From positions 1-8,087 of the forward strand of contig DPVY01000354.1 of the NCBI GenBank assembly GCA_003527965.1: DNA of 8,087 nt, written 5' to 3'. Shown here in pieces: positions 5,676-8,087 of this stretch. Both the position numbers and the translations under genes were made by a program. Position 1 is the first letter of the stretch. Every line of letters begins with the position of its first letter. This DNA comes from Fidelibacterota bacterium. Lineage in GTDB: Bacteria; Fidelibacterota; UBA2242. Under the pieces are notes generated by a model. It worked only from the letters and a program-made list of their open reading frames with translations, had not been told where the DNA came from and ran no database searches.

Positions 5676-6370
5676 TTGAAAATATTTTTACCGGACTGTA
5701 TCAGGCACTGAACTCGACACCGATTATTGCACTTTTGGCGGCTTTTGCCTGGGGCATATTGAGTATTTTATTAAGCCCCTGCCACCTTTCCAGCATTCCG
5801 CTAATCGTCGGATTTATTAATGGACAGGGCAACGTCACTACTAAAAGGGCTTTTAAACTCTCTTTACTCTTTTCTATCGGAATCTTGACCACGATTGTCC
5901 TGCTTGGAGTCATTACTGGTCTGCTGGGTCGCATGCTGGGAGATGTGGGACGCTTCGGAAATTATTTTGTTGCAGTGATCTTCTTTCTGGTTGGACTCTA
6001 TCTGCTGGATGTGATTTCCCTGAATTTCTTTCAGGCTCCGGATCCGTCAAAAGTCAAAAAGCGCGGTTTACTGGCGGCTTTCATCCTGGGACTGGTTTTT
6101 GGTATTGCCCTGGGGCCCTGCACATTTGCTTACATGGCGCCCATTCTGGCGATCACGCTCAGCACCGCTGGTACACAATTGCTGCTTGGCATTCTGCTGC
6201 TGGTATTTTACGGCGTCGGCCATTGCTCGGTGATTGTATTGGCGGGAACTTTCACCGAAATACTTCAGCGTTATCTGAACTGGAGCGCCAAATCCAGAGG
6301 CGCAGTCCGGTTGAAAAAGATATGCGGTGTGCTGGTCATACTTGCGGGAATCTATTTAATCGTTAAATAG
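5672..6370 (+). CDS. arsG: CcdA/DsbD-like membrane thiol protein, ArsG-like
   Basis: This 232-residue integral membrane protein has six likely membrane segments and the CcdA hallmark pair of prolyl-cysteine sites: LLSPCHLSSIPL with C37 in the first helix and LGPCTFAYMAPI with C150 in the fourth. A third cysteine, C185, is in GVGHC. CcdA and DsbD proteins carry electrons from cytoplasmic thioredoxin to periplasmic thiol proteins. Proteins with SPCHL and GHC motifs in arsenic clusters are annotated as the ArsG family, proposed efflux permeases for trivalent aromatic aminoarsenicals. Both roles are possible: electron supply to the two exported proteins encoded just upstream, or export. The start is GTG 5672 (GTGA overlap with the previous stop), with AAAGG at 5660-5664. 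The symbol rests on family resemblance and gene order. Confidence 0.72.
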   Translation: MIENIFTGLYQALNSTPIIALLAAFAWGILSILLSPCHLSSIPLIVGFINGQGNVTTKRAFKLSLLFSIGILTTIVLLGVITGLLGRMLGDVGRFGNYFVAVIFFLVGLYLLDVISLNFFQAPDPSKVKKRGLLAAFILGLVFGIALGPCTFAYMAPILAITLSTAGTQLLLGILLLVFYGVGHCSVIVLAGTFTEILQRYLNWSAKSRGAVRLKKICGVLVILAGIYLIVK

Positions 6371-6382
6371 GAGTAATAAAAT

Positions 6383-7486
6383 ATGGCTGCGGAAAAACGT
6401 TTAAACATTTTCGAGAAATACCTGACCCTATGGGTATTGCTGTGCATTGCCAGTGGAATACTTATGGGCAAAATCGCACCGGGTATTGCTATAAAACTGG
6501 ATTCATTTTCTATTTACCAGGTTTCCATTCCCATCGCAATTTGCCTTTTCTTTATGATGTATCCGATTATGGTGAAAATTGATTTTTCCAAAGTAATAAA
6601 AGCAGCTAAAACGCCCAAACCGGTTGCCATGACACTTATTATTAACTGGGCAATCAAACCTTTTACGATGTACCTGATCGCCTATCTTTTTCTCGGAGTA
6701 TTTTTTAAGAAATTTTTGCCTGGCACGGAAATCCTGAAAAGCGGTCAGGAAGTGGAACTCTGGCGCAGTTATGTTTCCGGCGCAATCTTACTCGGAATAG
6801 CGCCCTGTACGGCGATGGTATTGATGTGGAGTTATCTCGCAAAAGGCAATGACGGCTTAACACTGGTAATGGTGGCAATTAATTCGCTGACTATGCTGGT
6901 GCTTTACGCTCCCCTGGGCGGCTTTCTGCTGGGCGTAAATGCCATGCCGATTCCCTGGCAAACGATATTGCTGTCGGTTGGCATTTATGTCGCTCTTCCG
7001 TTAATCACCGGCTATTTTTCGCGGAAGTGGATCATAAACAGAAAAGGCATTGAATGGTTTAATACCAGGTTTTTACATTTTCTGACTCCAATCAGCATTA
7101 TCGCGCTGCTTGCTACGTTAATCCTGTTGTTTTCATTTAAAGGAGAGATAATCGTACAGAATCCTTTAACGATATTTTGGATTGCCGTTCCCCTGTTTAT
7201 CCAAACGGTTTTTATATTCAGTTTAGGATTCTTCCTGTTCTCTAGAATATTGAAACTATCTTACCACGATGCGGCGCCGGCTTCCATGATCGGCGCTTCA
7301 AACCATTTTGAAGTTGCCATCGCAACAGCCACAATGCTGTTCGGACTATCATCCGGAGCCGCTTTAGCAACCGTAGTTGGGGTTCTGATCGAAGTCCCGG
7401 TTATGTTGATGCTGGTCTCTGTATGTAAACGATATTGTCATTTATTCCGCGAATGCAATTTAAATCTGAAGCAGTGTAAACAATAA
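6383..7486 (+). CDS. acr3: Arsenite efflux transporter Acr3
   Basis: Acr3 exports arsenite across the cytoplasmic membrane, driven by the proton gradient. This 367-residue protein has about ten hydrophobic segments and clear family motifs: the essential cysteine C142 in GIAPCTAMVLMWSYLAKGN, the GASNHFEVAIATA segment, and the conserved glutamate E337 in GVLIEVPVML. Length is normal for the family. The cytoplasmic tail is odd in holding four cysteines (C348, C352, C358, C365) in 18 residues. AGGAG at 6369-6373 overlaps the previous stop and precedes ATG 6383 by 9 bases. It supplies the main arsenite exit for ArsC product. Confidence 0.95.
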   Translation: MAAEKRLNIFEKYLTLWVLLCIASGILMGKIAPGIAIKLDSFSIYQVSIPIAICLFFMMYPIMVKIDFSKVIKAAKTPKPVAMTLIINWAIKPFTMYLIAYLFLGVFFKKFLPGTEILKSGQEVELWRSYVSGAILLGIAPCTAMVLMWSYLAKGNDGLTLVMVAINSLTMLVLYAPLGGFLLGVNAMPIPWQTILLSVGIYVALPLITGYFSRKWIINRKGIEWFNTRFLHFLTPISIIALLATLILLFSFKGEIIVQNPLTIFWIAVPLFIQTVFIFSLGFFLFSRILKLSYHDAAPASMIGASNHFEVAIATATMLFGLSSGAALATVVGVLIEVPVMLMLVSVCKRYCHLFRECNLNLKQCKQ

Positions 7487-7496
7487 CCGGAGATGT

Positions 7497-7811
7497 ATGA
7501 TGCCATCTATTTTAAAAAAATATCATCCGGATTGCTTTCAGGCATTAAGCGACCTAGCAAAAGTCACCATGCAGGACGGTGCGCTTTCGACAAAGGTGAA
7601 AGAATTAATGGCTATTGCGCTGTCTATCGCCGCCGCTTGCGAGCCGTGTGTAAAAATCCATACCCGGCGGGCTTTGCAATTAGGTGCGACCAAAGAAGAA
7701 ATCGCGGAAACAATCGGAGTCGCAGTATTGCTTTTAGGGGGACCGACGGATGTCTGGCCAGCTAATGTAATTGAGGCAGAAATTCAAAATCATCTGAAAA
7801 GGGAAACTTAA
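7497..7811 (+). CDS. AhpD-like carboxymuconolactone decarboxylase family protein
   Basis: This 104-residue protein has the AhpD-type redox motif in full: E36, eleven residues, C48-E-P-C51, then H55 (CEPCVKIH). The usual helix-rich remainder follows, with GATKEEIAETIGVAVLLLGGP typical of the carboxymuconolactone decarboxylase fold. Members with this motif act as small thiol peroxidase or disulfide reductase-like enzymes rather than as decarboxylases. Genes of this type recur at the ends of arsenic clusters; the role there is not known to me. Two adjacent ATG codons (7497 and 7500) are possible starts; GGAG at 7489-7492 spaces better from the second. A third ATG at 7493 is in another frame. The next gene begins one base after its stop. 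Confidence 0.88.
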   Translation: MMPSILKKYHPDCFQALSDLAKVTMQDGALSTKVKELMAIALSIAAACEPCVKIHTRRALQLGATKEEIAETIGVAVLLLGGPTDVWPANVIEAEIQNHLKRET

Positions 7812-7812
7812 A

Positions 7813-8037
7813 ATGGCATGGTTAACAGGCTATCCAAGAAAGAGCGTTGATTGGTTCCCCACCATTGATCCAAAAAAATGCGTTAAATGCGGAATATGCA
7901 TGAACTGTGGCAAAAATGTCTATGATTGGACAAAAGACGGAGCTGTTGTCGCAAGACCTTTTAATTGTGTTGTCGGATGTACAACATGTGCGAATCTCTG
8001 CTTAGGAAAATGTCGAAGGTCGAAGATCGGATATTGA
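7813..8037 (+). CDS. Short 4Fe-4S ferredoxin, C-terminus apparently truncated
   Basis: This 74-residue protein has two cysteine clusters of a bacterial ferredoxin: C23, C26, C29, C32 in KKCVKCGICMNCGKNVYDW, and C52, C56, C59, C63 in NCVVGCTTCANLC, enough for two Fe-S clusters. The N-terminus WFPTIDPKKC is typical of small ferredoxins found in arsenic clusters. Two things are odd. The first motif has CxxCxxCxxC rather than the usual CxxCxxCxxxC, one residue short. After C63 the expected proline and a hydrophobic tail are missing, replaced by LGKCRRSKIGY, which is coded by a heptamer repeat (8012-8025). It may be functional but shortened, or decaying. AAAAGGGA at 7797-7804 lies before ATG 7813. 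It is probably the last gene of the operon. Confidence 0.78.
   Translation: MAWLTGYPRKSVDWFPTIDPKKCVKCGICMNCGKNVYDWTKDGAVVARPFNCVVGCTTCANLCLGKCRRSKIGY
8012..8025. repeat. Tandem heptamer GTCGAAG x2 at the ferredoxin 3' end
   Basis: GTCGAAG occurs twice back to back at 8012-8018 and 8019-8025 and is followed by ATCG. It codes the odd RRSK tail of the ferredoxin. Repeats of this form are common in some genomes as spreading intergenic repeats; here it seems to have entered the coding end. Confidence 0.6.
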
Positions 8038-8041
8038 TCTT
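8023..8041. repeat. Inverted repeat across the ferredoxin stop codon
   Basis: AAGATC at 8023-8028 and GATCTT at 8036-8041 are exact inverted repeats around a 7-base loop; the stop TGA is at 8035-8037. There is no T-run after it, so it is a poor intrinsic terminator, but it could protect the 3' end or be part of the repeat element. Confidence 0.45.
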
Positions 8042-8087
8042 GGAATTTGGTGTTGATAATTGATTATTTAGGGTTAAAGCATTTAAA

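Noticed and set aside
7493..7765. A 90-codon plus-strand frame starting at ATG 7493
   Set aside because: It overlaps the AhpD-like gene in another frame and reads as basic, patternless sequence; the real frame has the full CxxC motif.
7813..8037. Ferredoxin considered as HgcB of mercury methylation
   Set aside because: No HgcA corrinoid protein gene is adjacent, and the sequence lacks the HgcB membrane-end cysteine pattern that I would expect; the ars context explains it better.

Overview
The window carries a long arsenic-resistance (ars) cluster on the + strand, preceded by the 5' part of a divergently transcribed glycosyltransferase gene. The DNA is moderately AT-rich by eye. Most genes have clear AGGAG-type ribosome binding sites, and several products carry export signals or many membrane segments. 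This suggests a Gram-negative-like, probably uncultured bacterium. The GxxExxY protein and the DGC/thioredoxin/CcdA-like ars gene set would fit an anaerobe of the FCB group or a similar lineage, but this is a weak inference and no marker gene is present.

Layout. 1-997 (minus): N-terminal 332 codons of a two-domain family-2-type glycosyltransferase that runs off the left edge. 998-1434: non-coding; holds a short perfect hairpin, a larger inverted repeat and a promoter/operator for arsR. 1435-3085: arsR and a 433-residue ArsP-type permease. 3094-3129: a weak terminator-like hairpin. 3158-3538: a GxxExxY protein (PD-(D/E)XK nuclease fold), which looks like a guest gene splitting the ars cluster. 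3539-3645: AT-rich spacer with candidate regulatory repeats. 3646-8037: eight tightly packed genes: arsC (thioredoxin-coupled type), a small CPNC thioredoxin-like protein, a DGC-domain cysteine protein, an exported thioredoxin, an exported thioredoxin-fold candidate with a CxC motif (ArsF-like position), a CcdA-like membrane protein (ArsG-like), the Acr3 arsenite exporter, an AhpD-like carboxymuconolactone decarboxylase family protein, and a short ferredoxin. 8038-8087: nothing recognised.

How the genes may work together. ArsR senses As(III) or Sb(III) and releases the promoter. ArsC reduces arsenate to arsenite with thiols, probably supplied by thioredoxin-like partners. Acr3 and the ArsP-type permease export trivalent arsenicals. 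The block 4783-6370 (exported thioredoxin, CxC protein, CcdA-like protein; stop/start overlaps at the two junctions) looks like a thiol relay across the membrane. By gene order it resembles ArsE/ArsF/ArsG systems linked to aromatic organoarsenicals. The AhpD-like protein and ferredoxin at the end add two more redox parts whose role in arsenic handling is not known to me.

The most interesting points are the coupled periplasmic redox block with an atypical CxC active site, the repeated appearance of extra cysteine clusters on operon proteins, the guest GxxExxY cassette with an 8-bp flanking direct repeat, and the ferredoxin whose C-terminus appears overwritten by a short tandem repeat.
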